Origin: DASUPK01 sp963815045
GTDB lineage: Bacteria > Actinomycetota > Thermoleophilia > Solirubrobacterales > 70-9
DNA length: 64,000 bases
Direction: 5' to 3'
Assembly (NCBI GenBank): GCA_963815045.1
Contig: CAWFET010000005.1
Coordinates: 1-64,000 of the forward strand
A model generated the notes under the pieces. That model was given only the letters and a program-made list of their open reading frames with translations, did not search any database and was not told the origin of the DNA. Both the position numbers and the translations under genes were made by a program. The number at the start of each line of letters is the position of its first letter. The stretch's first letter is position 1. Positions 33,936 to 41,962 of this stretch are shown here, one piece after another.

Positions 33936-34906
33936 GGGCGCTCGTCACCGGAGGGCGTGGGTTCGCGGGCTCGTGGCTGGTCAAGGCGCTGCTCGAGTCG
34001 GGATCGGAGGTCGTCTCCCTCGACCGCGAGGCGGCGACGCCGACGGGGCTCGATCTCCTCGGCGTCGCGACAGACGCCGAGGACGTCACCGGCGACCTCC
34101 GGGACGGCGAGCTCGTGGGCAGGGTGCTGCGCGACCACTCCGTCGACTCCGTCTTCCATCTGGCGGCCCAGGCGATCGTCGGAGATGCGAACGCCTCGCC
34201 CGTGCCGACCTTCGAGACGAACATCGAGGGCACCTGGGTCCTGCTCGAGGCCTGCCGGGGGGCGGGCACCGGCCGCGTGGTGGTGGCGTCCTCCGACAAG
34301 GCCTACGGCCCGCACGAGCGGTTGCCGTACACGGAGGACTCCGCGCTGCAGCCCGTCTTTCCCTACGACGTCTCGAAGGCCGCGACCGACCTGATCGCGC
34401 GGAGCTACTGGCACACGTACGGGCTCCCGGTCGCTGTGACCCGCTTCGCGAATCTCTACGGAGGGGGCGACCGGAACTTCTCCCGGCTGATCCCCGAAAC
34501 CGTCACCGCCGTGCTCGACGGCCGGTCACCCGTGATCCGCTCCGACGGGTCGCCCGAGCGTGACTTCCTGCACGTCGAGGACGCCGCGGGGGCCTACCTG
34601 GCGGTCGCCGAGGCACTCGCGTCCGGTGGAATCGAGGGCGAGGCCTTCAACGCCGGCTGGGGGCGCCCCCACGCCATCCGGAAGGTGGTCGAGCTGATCT
34701 GCGAACTCGGCCCGGATGAGGTGGAACCGGACTACCGCGGCAGCGGGAACCCGAGCGGCGAGATCGACCGGCAGTACCTCGACTCGGCCAAGGTCCGTGA
34801 GCGGATCGGCTGGGAGCCGCGGATAGACCTGCGGGAGGGGCTCAGCCGGACCCTGGAGTGGTACGCCGCCCATCCTGAGGTGCGACCCGCCGCCGCGCCG
34901 AGTTGA
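33932..34906 (+). CDS. NAD-dependent sugar-nucleotide dehydratase/epimerase (CDP-glucose 4,6-dehydratase-like)
   Basis: The 324-residue extended SDR has TGGRGFAGSWLVKALL (residues 6-21), VFHLAAQAIVGDAN, SSDKAYGPHE and catalytic YDVSK near residue 149, followed by RFANLYGGGDRNFSRLIP and RDFLHVEDAAGAYL. The SSDKAYG and LYGGGDRNFSR features are those of CDP-glucose/GDP-mannose 4,6-dehydratases. Since it overlaps a cytidylyltransferase-like gene by four bases (TTGA), CDP-glucose is the likely substrate. The next enzymes for 3,6-dideoxyhexoses (RfbH-like) were not seen in the window. The C-terminus overlaps the convergent SnoaL-like gene by 65 bases. Confidence 0.82.
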   Translation: MRALVTGGRGFAGSWLVKALLESGSEVVSLDREAATPTGLDLLGVATDAEDVTGDLRDGELVGRVLRDHSVDSVFHLAAQAIVGDANASPVPTFETNIEGTWVLLEACRGAGTGRVVVASSDKAYGPHERLPYTEDSALQPVFPYDVSKAATDLIARSYWHTYGLPVAVTRFANLYGGGDRNFSRLIPETVTAVLDGRSPVIRSDGSPERDFLHVEDAAGAYLAVAEALASGGIEGEAFNAGWGRPHAIRKVVELICELGPDEVEPDYRGSGNPSGEIDRQYLDSAKVRERIGWEPRIDLREGLSRTLEWYAAHPEVRPAAAPS

Positions 34907-35363
34907 GGACCGACGCGGCGCGAACCAGCGCGCGCTCGGTCCTCGAGCCGCGATCCGGGAGCAGGCCCAGGTCCCGCATGATCTCGGCGCCGTCGTAGTA
35001 GGAGGCCAGATGCCGGATCCGGCCCTCGCCGTCCAGCGTGGCCACGTCGACGCCGGCGCTCTCGACCTCCCCGCCGGTCGCCGCGAGCCCCTCGAAGGAG
35101 CCCGTGTGGGTCATCCGCGAGCGCCACCCCCCGGCTGTGAAGTCGTCGCCGTGCGCCGCCCGGACCAACTCGAACTTGAGATCGCCGAACCCCGCGTGTA
35201 CCCGCGCGGCGTGCGCCTCGATCTCCGCTCGCCCGTGCAGCACGGTCCCGGCGCCGCGGTCCTCATAGACAGCCTCCTCCGTGAAGAAGGAGGCGACGCG
35301 GACCGCGTCGCGATCGTTCCAGGCCGCGAGGTAGTCCTGCATCAGCTCTTCGCGCGAGCTCAC
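34842..35363 (-). CDS. SnoaL-like / nuclear-transport-factor-2-fold protein
   Basis: The 173-residue protein has an NTF2-like SnoaL fold: YLAAWNDRDAVRVASFFTEE, AVYEDRGAGTVLHGRAEIEA, FGDLKFELVRAAHGDDFTAG and HTGSFEGLAATGGEVESAGV, with DGEGRIRHLASYYD. Such proteins are cyclases, isomerases or small-ligand binders. The GTG start overlaps the stop of the upstream gene (GTGA). The last 40 residues are basic and probably extra, overlapping the dehydratase gene on the other strand. Confidence 0.75.
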   Translation of the reverse strand: MSSREELMQDYLAAWNDRDAVRVASFFTEEAVYEDRGAGTVLHGRAEIEAHAARVHAGFGDLKFELVRAAHGDDFTAGGWRSRMTHTGSFEGLAATGGEVESAGVDVATLDGEGRIRHLASYYDGAEIMRDLGLLPDRGSRTERALVRAASVLNSARRRVAPQDGRRTTPGSG

Positions 35364-35692
35364 CTGCCGACGCGACCAAGCGCGAACTCGACCATGCGGG
35401 CGAGGGGCCGGAAGGGAAGAAAGATGCCCGTGACGTTGCCGCCCAACTCCGCGTAGTCGAGCTTGTGAAGGAGCGCAGACGCCTCGGCCCGCTCGCGCTC
35501 GGTCAGCTTCGAGGGGCGGCCCCTGGACTTCCGGGCGAGCTCGCGCAGGCGCGCCCTCTCCTCGGGGTCGAGCCGCCGCCAGTGGCTGTTCGCCATCCAG
35601 GCGGCCTCGAGGGCGGCGATCAGCCAGAGCCGCTCCGCGAGCCAGCGGCTGCGGCGGGCGAAGCGCCTTCCGATGCGTCCGATGATCGGCAT
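35360..35692 (-). CDS. Conserved-type small basic protein, unknown
   Basis: From ATG 35692 the product has about 110 residues. It contains an Arg-rich amphipathic start (IGRRFARRSRWLAERLWLIA), then a helix with LDPEERARLRELARKSRGRP and SKLTERERAEASALLHKLDY, and a weakly hydrophobic C-terminus. There is no clear signal peptide. A GTG at 35725 would add 11 residues. It overlaps the SnoaL-like gene by four bases. I do not recognise a domain; the PEERARLRELARKSRGRPS segment is reminiscent of small actinobacterial proteins of unknown role. Confidence 0.6.
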   Translation of the reverse strand: MPIIGRIGRRFARRSRWLAERLWLIAALEAAWMANSHWRRLDPEERARLRELARKSRGRPSKLTERERAEASALLHKLDYAELGGNVTGIFLPFRPLARMVEFALGRVGR

Positions 35693-35742
35693 GTGCTCGT
35701 GGTACCCCCCTCGTCGCCCGCTCACTCATTTGGGCGTGGAGA

Positions 35743-35815
35743 AGCGGCGGACGGGTCTCGAACCCGCGACCTCGAGCTTGGGAAGCTCGCGCTCTACCAA
35801 CTGAGCTACCGCCGC
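35743..35815 (-). tRNA. tRNA-Gly (anticodon CCC)
   Basis: On the minus strand GCGGCGG pairs with CCGCCGC as the acceptor stem, with D-arm GTAGCTCAGTTGGTAGAGC, anticodon stem-loop CGAGC-TTCCCAA-GCTCG (anticodon CCC) and T-arm GCGGGTTCGAGACCCGT. It is 73 bases long and CCA is not encoded. Confidence 0.95.
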
Positions 35816-35844
35816 AGCGTGTCTGCGAGCATTCTAGGTCTCGG

Positions 35845-36912
35845 ATGACGGCAGGACGGAAAGCGCGCTCCGTCGCGGCACTCGCGCTCGCGACGGTTTC
35901 GACCTGCGCAGCGATGTCGGGAACTGCCGGCGCCGCCGTCCCACGCGACTTCTTCGGGGTGGTGCCCTCCGGGGACGACACACCGGCCGAGATGCAGATG
36001 ATGTCCTCGCACGGGGTCGGTGCGGTGCGCCTGCTGGTCAACTGGAGCATGGTCGAGCCCCGTCAGGGCGCGCGCGACTGGTCCTACTACGACGCCTACG
36101 TGGCACGCTCGGCCGCGGCCGGCCTCCAGATCCAGCCCCTGCTGCTCGGGGAGCCCGCCTGGACTCCGCACTTCCCGCGTCCCCCGATCTTTGGCGCGGC
36201 GGCGGTCAGCTCCTGGCAGAGCTTCGTCGCCGAGCTCGCCGCCCGCTACGGGACGAACGGACTCTTCTGGCGACAGCATCCGACCCTCCCCTACCTGCCG
36301 ATGACCTCGTGGGAGCTCTGGAACGAGCCGAACCTGTCCGGCTACTGGGGCGGCAGGCCGAGCCCGCGCCAATACGTCCGCTTCCTGCGCATCACGGGCG
36401 CCGGGCTGCGCAGCTCCGACCCCCAGGCACGGATCGGCATCGGCGGGATCTTCCCTCCGCCCCGCGCGAACTACGGCGTCTCGCTGGAGACGTTCCTCAA
36501 GGGGATCTACCGGGTCCACGGCGCCCGCTCCGCCTTCGACGCGGTCTCCATCCATCCATACGCCTCACGACCGAAGGGCGTTCTCGGCGCCACGCGGGAG
36601 ACTCGCCGGATCATGAACCGCCACCACGACCGGGCGACCCCGATCTGGATCACCGAGTTCGGCTGGAGCACCGGCGGGAGCCACTGGGGCAAGAGCCCCT
36701 TCAAGGCCAACGAGCGCGGGCAGGCGAAGTTCCTGAACCGCACCTATCGGCTGCTGATCGCCCGCCGGCAGCGGCTCGGGATCGAGCGCGCCGTCTGGCA
36801 CGCCTTCCAGGACGGCCCGGCCGGCACACCATGGACCCTCCACATGGGCCTCGTGCATTTCGACGACAGCCCCAAGCCCTCGCTCGCGGCGTACGCCGGG
36901 CTCCCCCGGTGA
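35845..36912 (+). CDS. Secreted glycoside hydrolase, GH-A clan TIM barrel
   Basis: The 355-residue protein has a signal peptide (AALALATVSTCAAMSGTAGA) and a (beta/alpha)8 hydrolase body. GAVRLLVNWSMVEP lies in an early strand. The acid/base Glu is in WELWNEPNLSGYWGG near residue 156, and the nucleophile Glu is in PIWITEFGWSTGG near residue 270. WHAFQDGP is close to the C-terminus. These two Glu positions at the ends of strands 4 and 7 define clan GH-A (GH5/GH39/GH51-like). Family and substrate cannot be fixed by eye. The end overlaps a TlpA-like gene by four bases (GTGA). Confidence 0.82.
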   Translation: MTAGRKARSVAALALATVSTCAAMSGTAGAAVPRDFFGVVPSGDDTPAEMQMMSSHGVGAVRLLVNWSMVEPRQGARDWSYYDAYVARSAAAGLQIQPLLLGEPAWTPHFPRPPIFGAAAVSSWQSFVAELAARYGTNGLFWRQHPTLPYLPMTSWELWNEPNLSGYWGGRPSPRQYVRFLRITGAGLRSSDPQARIGIGGIFPPPRANYGVSLETFLKGIYRVHGARSAFDAVSIHPYASRPKGVLGATRETRRIMNRHHDRATPIWITEFGWSTGGSHWGKSPFKANERGQAKFLNRTYRLLIARRQRLGIERAVWHAFQDGPAGTPWTLHMGLVHFDDSPKPSLAAYAGLPR

Positions 36913-37433
36913 GCGCCAAGTCGGTGATCGTCGTCGCCGCGGTGGTCGCTGTCGTCGGCCTGCTCGCCTACGGCCTCCTGAGCAAGAACGGCGACAACCT
37001 CGCCGTCGGGGACCGAGCGCCAGACAAGCAGCTCGCGAATCTCGAGAGGCCGGGGACGGGAGCGATCTCCGACTACCGCGGCCACTGGGTGCTCGTCAAC
37101 TTCTGGGCCTCGTGGTGTGGCCCATGCAGATCGGAGGCTCCGGCCCTGGAGCGCTTCCAGGCGCAGAACCGGCCGAGCGGCTTCACCGTTTTAGGAATCA
37201 ACCTCTTCGACTCGACCGATCACGCGCTCGAGTTCGTCCACCGCTACGGGCTCACATACCCGCAGCTCCACGAGTCGGGCGGCGATGATCGCAAGGCGGC
37301 CTACGGGATGACGGGATTCCCCGAGAACTTCCTGATCGACCCGCAGGGCAACGTCGCGTTGATCAGGCGCGGCCCCGTCGACGAGGGCTACCTCCAGCAG
37401 GCCGTCGAGCCGCTGATCCGGCCGCGATCGTGA
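36909..37433 (+). CDS. TlpA/CcmG-type thiol-disulfide oxidoreductase
   Basis: The 174-residue protein has an N-terminal membrane anchor (VIVVAAVVAVVGLLAYGLLS) and a thioredoxin fold with the active site NFWASWCGPCRSEAPAL near residue 65. It also has TVLGINLFDS and the cis-Pro segment GFPENFLIDPQG. Such proteins reduce apocytochrome c or its partner CcmH outside the membrane. It sits between a glycosidase and ccmH with GTGA overlaps on both sides, which supports the CcmG/ResA role. Confidence 0.87.
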   Translation: MSAKSVIVVAAVVAVVGLLAYGLLSKNGDNLAVGDRAPDKQLANLERPGTGAISDYRGHWVLVNFWASWCGPCRSEAPALERFQAQNRPSGFTVLGINLFDSTDHALEFVHRYGLTYPQLHESGGDDRKAAYGMTGFPENFLIDPQGNVALIRRGPVDEGYLQQAVEPLIRPRS

Positions 37434-37903
37434 CGACGAGGTTCGCCAGGGGGCTGCTCGTGAGCCTTGCGGCACTGCTCATCGCCGGGTCGCTCGCCGA
37501 GACCGCCGGCGCGTGCACGCCCCGTACGAACCTGCCCGACGTCGAGGACGAGGTGATGTGCACGATCTGCGGCACCCTGCTCGCGGAGTCGGACTCTCCG
37601 CAGGCGCAGGGCGAGCGGGGCCTGATCCGGCAGCTGATCGCCCGCTGCGAGACCAAGGACCAGATCAAGGATGCGCTGGTGGCGCAGTACGGCCGGAACG
37701 TGCTCGCGACCCCGACCGGGCACGGGTTCGACCTGGTCGCCTGGATCGTCCCGGGCCTCGGCATCCTGATCGCCCTCGTCGTCGGCGGCTTCGCCCTGCG
37801 CCGGACGCTTCGCAGACCGGACGACGGTGATCGAGATGCACCGGACCCGAGCCGGGCGGATCTAGACGCGCTCGACCGGGATATGTCGAGCTACGACCTC
37901 TGA
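37430..37903 (+). CDS. ccmH: Cytochrome c maturation protein CcmH
   Basis: The 157-residue protein has a signal peptide (about residues 6-28), the CcmH/CycL domain with a redox-active CxxC (EDEVMCTICGTLLAES, near residue 40), helices RGLIRQLIARCETKDQIKDA and VAQYGRNVLATP, and then a C-terminal membrane helix (VAWIVPGLGILIALVVGGFA) and an acidic cytoplasmic tail. The usual motif is LRCPxCQ; here it is MCTICG. It reduces apocytochrome c thiols together with the upstream TlpA/CcmG gene. The start is GTG 37430. Confidence 0.9.
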   Translation: MTTRFARGLLVSLAALLIAGSLAETAGACTPRTNLPDVEDEVMCTICGTLLAESDSPQAQGERGLIRQLIARCETKDQIKDALVAQYGRNVLATPTGHGFDLVAWIVPGLGILIALVVGGFALRRTLRRPDDGDRDAPDPSRADLDALDRDMSSYDL

Positions 37904-37910
37904 CCCGCGG

Positions 37911-38990
37911 CTATCTCCAGACCCGCACGTAGTCGACCTCGGTCGTGGCGGGCAAAGGCGTCGTCCCAGGGTCGAACTCATTGGTGCCGATGCCAAGCGC
38001 CTGGGTCAACGCGATGAAGAAGGGCTGGTCGAATGGCTGCCGGCTGTCGAGCGGACCCTCCGGGATCCAGTGGTCGACCAGGCAGGTGTTGCCGTCGTAG
38101 GAGATCGTGATGGTGCTCTCAGTCCACTCCAGCGTGTAGGTGTGGAACGACGCGGGATCCGAGATCAGGCACTCCGTGTTCGTAGCGAGCGGATCGACAA
38201 GCAGGGCCGGGTTGTAGTGGATGTACGGGATCGCCCGATCCGGGTACTGCGAGAACATCTCGGCGATGTCGATCTCGCCCGATGCGGGGTACTCGCCGTA
38301 CTTGGTGGAGTCGACCGGCCAGAGCCACAGGGAACTCTGCAAACCCTTGACCTGGGCGGACGAGACCTTTGCGCGGATCTCGAAGCGTCCATAGGCCTAG
38401 CTGAACCGCCCTTGACTGGTGGTCACCGAGCCGCTCGTGTACTGCGTGGTGAAGTTACCTGCACAGCTGAAAGGGGTCGGCTCCTTACGGGCCGTCAGCT
38501 TCAGGGTCCCAGCGGAGACCGAGACGTTGTCCGGGCCATCGACGAAGCAGGCGTCGGGCCCACTCACGTAGCCGGTCTCGGCCGTTCGCTGCGGGAGCCA
38601 CTTGTTGAGATTCAGGCGGGTTCCGTCGAAGTCGTCCGCGAAGGTGCATTCCCAGAGGCCGCCAGTGGTCTTCAGGATCTGCGGGCCGCAGTCCGGCTTG
38701 GTCGGGCCTTGGTCGGGACTGGGACCTGACTCCGGCGGATTGCGCGGGAGCCGGGCAGAAGGTGGAATCGGATTCTGGGCTCTCCCGCCACCCCTCCGAC
38801 CCTTGCACTTTCTTCCAGCGCGCCTTCTCCTCTTGCACTTCTTCTTCCCGGTCTTCGACGCGGCAGCCTTGACAGTTCCGCCCTCGCGTGCCCCCGCGAC
38901 GGCGGGCACGACCGCGACCGACAAGGGGCTGAGTGCGATGGTGGTGCAGAGGAGCAGGGCCTGAAACCCTGGCCGTGGTTGAACGGACAT
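37911..38990 (-). pseudogene. GH16 hydrolase interrupted by an amber codon
   Basis: The frame runs from ATG 38990 to 37911 with one TAG at 38397-38399. The N-terminal part has a signal peptide, a Lys/Arg/Cys-rich linker (TGKKKCKRRRRAGRKCKGRR), and then ECTFADDFDGTRLNLNKW to SQGRFS. The stop is followed in the same frame by AYGRFEIRAKVSSAQVKG, the catalytic SGEIDIAEMFSQYP (ExDxxE) and the end TEVDYVRVW. In the paralog at 31963 the stop position is Gln (GRFSQAYGRFE), so a single CAG-to-TAG change explains it. A GTG/ATG at 39005 or 38990 could start it; CGGAGAAAG before 38990 favours the latter. Neither half alone makes a complete jellyroll. Confidence 0.85.
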
Positions 38991-39005
38991 CTTTCTCCGG
39001 ACCAC

Positions 39006-39213
39006 ACGCCGCCCGAACGCGGACGTCGCGGGTCGGTCGAATCAGCGTCCTTGCCCCGACAGTGGCATGCCATTGCCTAGAACATTTGTCCAGCAAGACT
39101 ACCTCCCCGGCATAGCCCAATCGAAACAAAGTCAGCAGGAATCGCGGCGGGGCAACTGAGCCGGGACACATCCAGGTCTGCCAGCATGGTCCGCCTCGTA
39201 TGAGGGACCGACG
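39006..39213. other. Intergenic region without a visible gene
   Basis: This roughly 200-base gap separates the divergent broken GH16 and FkbM genes. I see no convincing coding frame, RNA or repeat in it. It must hold promoters for both directions. Confidence 0.5.
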
Positions 39214-40056
39214 ATGAAGCAGGGGATTCGCTGGTTCGAACGGGTTGGGACGGTGATTGCCTTCACCTGGAAGCACCCGGCCAACCGGGGGCATCGCCTC
39301 GGCCGGACGCTGTCCGCCGTCCGCTTCCAGCTCATGGGCCGCCTGTTCGGGCGCCGGGCGCGGGCCACCGTCGGCGACCGGTCGGTGATCGAGGCCGACG
39401 CGCGCGTCTACCACTCGGCGCGGGCCCTGTACGCGAATCCGGTCGATTGGAACGAGATGCACGCCTGGAGCAGCGCGCTCGGCCCCGGGTCGCTGTTCGT
39501 CGACGTCGGTGCCAACGTCGGGCTCTACACGATCCTCGCGATCGAGGCGGGTGCCGAGGTGATCGCGGTCGAGCCGAGCCGCATCGCGCGCGACCGACTC
39601 GACTCGAACCTGCGGCTGAACGGCTACACGGCCGAGGTCGTCCCTGCGGCGCTCGGCGAGACCGAGGGCACGCTGCGGCTCACGACCGCGCTCGACAACC
39701 AGAACCATCTGGTGCTCGACGGAGACTCCGATGGGCTGGAGTCCGAGGAGGTCCCCGTGCTGACCCTGGACGGCCTGGCGGGCGAGCGGACGATCGACGG
39801 CCTCAAGGTGGACGTCGAGGGCGCCGAGCTGCTCGTGCTGCGAGGGGCGCGGGGGCTGCTCGCGGATCGGCGCATCAAGCTGATCCAGCTCGAGTGGAAC
39901 GAGAGCTCGGTCGACCTGCTCGAGCAGGACCGGAAGCCGATCGCCGAGCTCCTGGCGGCCAGCGGCTACGGGCTCTACCGGCCTGACGAGCGAGGAGAGC
40001 TCGTTCCGCTGGCAGACGACGGCTTCGGCGCGGACGTCTTCGCGAAGCCGAACTAG
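39214..40056 (+). CDS. FkbM-family methyltransferase
   Basis: The 280-residue protein contains the FkbM SAM-binding fold. Motif I is LFVDVGANVGLYTILAIEAG near residue 93, followed by VIAVEPSRIARDRLDSNLRL, LDGLAGERTIDGLKVDVEGA (about residue 190), EGAELLVLRGARGLL and LIQLEWNESS. These enzymes O-methylate sugars or polyketides. In this locus it likely decorates the polysaccharide. Its TAG is followed directly by the stop of the convergent glycosyltransferase (TAGCTA). Confidence 0.88.
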   Translation: MKQGIRWFERVGTVIAFTWKHPANRGHRLGRTLSAVRFQLMGRLFGRRARATVGDRSVIEADARVYHSARALYANPVDWNEMHAWSSALGPGSLFVDVGANVGLYTILAIEAGAEVIAVEPSRIARDRLDSNLRLNGYTAEVVPAALGETEGTLRLTTALDNQNHLVLDGDSDGLESEEVPVLTLDGLAGERTIDGLKVDVEGAELLVLRGARGLLADRRIKLIQLEWNESSVDLLEQDRKPIAELLAASGYGLYRPDERGELVPLADDGFGADVFAKPN

Positions 40057-41145
40057 CTACGAGGCCCCGGAGACCCCGGCGAGCACCGCCCGCGTCTCGC
40101 GGGCCATACGCTCGGCCGTGTAGCGGCCGGCGTAGGAACGGGCACGCTCGAGAGCGTCGGCGGGGGTGGCCCAGGCCGCAGAGACGGCATCGGCCAGCGA
40201 CGCCGCATCGGTCCCGGCGACGACGGTGGCGTTACCGCCCGTCACCTCGAGCAGCGCCTCGTCGTCGGAGATCACCACCGGGATCCCGAGGCGCATCGCC
40301 TCGACCGCCGGGAGGCCGAAGCCTTCGAAGTCGGAGGGGAACACGATCAGTTCCGCCGAGGCGAAGCGCGCGTGGAAATCGTCGTCGTCCAGCCACGGCA
40401 GGGGGTTCACAACGTCCTCGAGGCCGGCCGCCCGGATCCGCTCCGTGACTCCCTCGCGCGACGCCTTCGGCAGCCCGACGATGACGAGCGGGCGAGCCTC
40501 GCCGCGGTCCCGCAGGATCCCCCACGCGTCGATGACCCGGTCCACGGCCTTGTTCGGGAAATGCCCGAAGGCGAGGGCATATGGCTCCTCGCCCGCCGCC
40601 GGGTCACGCCGCGGCCACTCGTCGACCTGGTCCGCCGCCAGATGGACGGCCGTCACGGGCTTCGAGCCGAGCCACGGACGGGAGCGCAGCAGGTCCCTGC
40701 GGGTGCGCTCCGAGATGCAGATCGCGGCGTCGGCCTGGCGATAGCCGATGCCATAGGAGAGCTTGCGGAGCAACCGGCGGCCTCGGCTGAACTGCCCGGG
40801 AACCAGCTCGTGGCGTAGGTCGTAGACCTCGATCACCTTCGGGCAGCCAACCGGGAGCACCGCCGTGGTCGGCAACAGGCCGAGCAGCACGTCGGCGCCG
40901 ACCTCGCGGCAGACCTTCCGCGCGGCCCGCGATTGCACCGCGATGCGCTGCAGGACCGCCGGGCGGCCGACGCGAAACCGGTGAACCCGGATCGAGGCCG
41001 GGATCTCCAGCTCGACTCCCTCGGCCATCAGCAGGTGGATCTCGTCGTGCCCCTCCAGCCGGTCCCAGCCGCGGAGCAGCCCCTCGAGCGCGACCGCATA
41101 GCCTCCGAACGGGACGGCCGGAATGGCCTCGATGACGACGCGCAC
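40057..41145 (-). CDS. GT4-type glycosyltransferase
   Basis: The 362-residue protein is a GT-B glycosyltransferase. The N-terminal domain begins RVVIEAIPAVPFGGYAVALE; CPKVIEVYDLRHELVPGQFS and ISERTRRDLL follow. The C-terminal donor domain has YALAFGHFPNKAVDRVIDAW, RPLVIVGLPKAS, LPWLDDDDFHARFASAELIV and the EX7E-like FPSDFEGFGLPAVEAMRLGI. This is typical of retaining GT4 enzymes. I chose GTG 41145 as start because the upstream extension in frame is low complexity. It is divergent from a methyltransferase gene 76 bases away. Confidence 0.88.
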   Translation of the reverse strand: MRVVIEAIPAVPFGGYAVALEGLLRGWDRLEGHDEIHLLMAEGVELEIPASIRVHRFRVGRPAVLQRIAVQSRAARKVCREVGADVLLGLLPTTAVLPVGCPKVIEVYDLRHELVPGQFSRGRRLLRKLSYGIGYRQADAAICISERTRRDLLRSRPWLGSKPVTAVHLAADQVDEWPRRDPAAGEEPYALAFGHFPNKAVDRVIDAWGILRDRGEARPLVIVGLPKASREGVTERIRAAGLEDVVNPLPWLDDDDFHARFASAELIVFPSDFEGFGLPAVEAMRLGIPVVISDDEALLEVTGGNATVVAGTDAASLADAVSAAWATPADALERARSYAGRYTAERMARETRAVLAGVSGAS

Positions 41146-41221
41146 CCTAGGAGAGGGGCCTTGGAACCCCGGCTGGGAGGTGGCGGACGGCGCGCATGCG
41201 CGCCCTAAAGTACTGCAGGAA

Positions 41222-41962
41222 ATGAGCCCCACGATCGACAGCGCGGCCCCCGCGCAGGAGCTGCCGCTGGTTGAGGCGGGGGTCCTGCCCGAGCGCTACG
41301 CGGAGCCGATGCAGCTCGAGCTCCTTCGCAGGGTCAAGCCGCTGCTTGTACCCGACGTCGCGATCCTGGACGTCGGCGCGGGCCGCTACCCGACCCTGGC
41401 GCCCGCCGACAGGCCCCCCGGCTGCCGCTACGTCGGGCTCGACATCGAGTCCACGGAGCTCGCCGCGGCCGCTCCGGGCGCGTACGACGAGGACGTCGTC
41501 GCCGACATCACCGCTCCCCTCCGCAGGGACGGAGAGTTCGACGTGGTCCTCAGCTGGCAGGTCCTCGAGCACGTCTCGCCGCTCGCGGACGCCTTCGAGA
41601 ACCTGCGCGGGGCGCTGCGCCCGGGCGGCACGATGCTCGCGCAGCTCACCGGGTCCAACGCGGCCTTCGCCTTCGGCGGGCGGCTGCTTCCGCCAAAGGC
41701 GCGGGTGTGGCTTGCGACTCACGTGCTCGGGCACGCGGAGGAGGAGAAGTTCCCCACCCGCTACGACCGCTCGAGCTACCGGGCCCTGGATCGCCTCCTG
41801 AGCGGCTTCTCGGAGGTGGAGATCGTCCCCTTCTACCGCGGCGCTCCCTACTTCGCCTTCTGGAGGCCGGTGCAGCGCGCCTACCTCGCCTACGAGTCCG
41901 CGATCGAGCGCCACCGGGCCAAGAACCTCGCCACGCACTATCTGGTCGTGGCGAAGCGCTAG
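41222..41962 (+). CDS. Class I SAM-dependent methyltransferase
   Basis: The 246-residue protein has the methyltransferase-11-like core: VAILDVGAGRYPTLAP near residue 50, YVGLDIESTELAAA, FDVVLSWQVLEHVSPLADAF near residue 103 and LRGALRPGGTMLAQLTGSN. The C-terminal part (LLSGFSEVEIVPFYRGAPYF) resembles other sugar-locus methyltransferases. ATG 41222 follows GCAGGAA. The stop TAG overlaps the GTG start of the GT61-like gene. Confidence 0.85.
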   Translation: MSPTIDSAAPAQELPLVEAGVLPERYAEPMQLELLRRVKPLLVPDVAILDVGAGRYPTLAPADRPPGCRYVGLDIESTELAAAAPGAYDEDVVADITAPLRRDGEFDVVLSWQVLEHVSPLADAFENLRGALRPGGTMLAQLTGSNAAFAFGGRLLPPKARVWLATHVLGHAEEEKFPTRYDRSSYRALDRLLSGFSEVEIVPFYRGAPYFAFWRPVQRAYLAYESAIERHRAKNLATHYLVVAKR

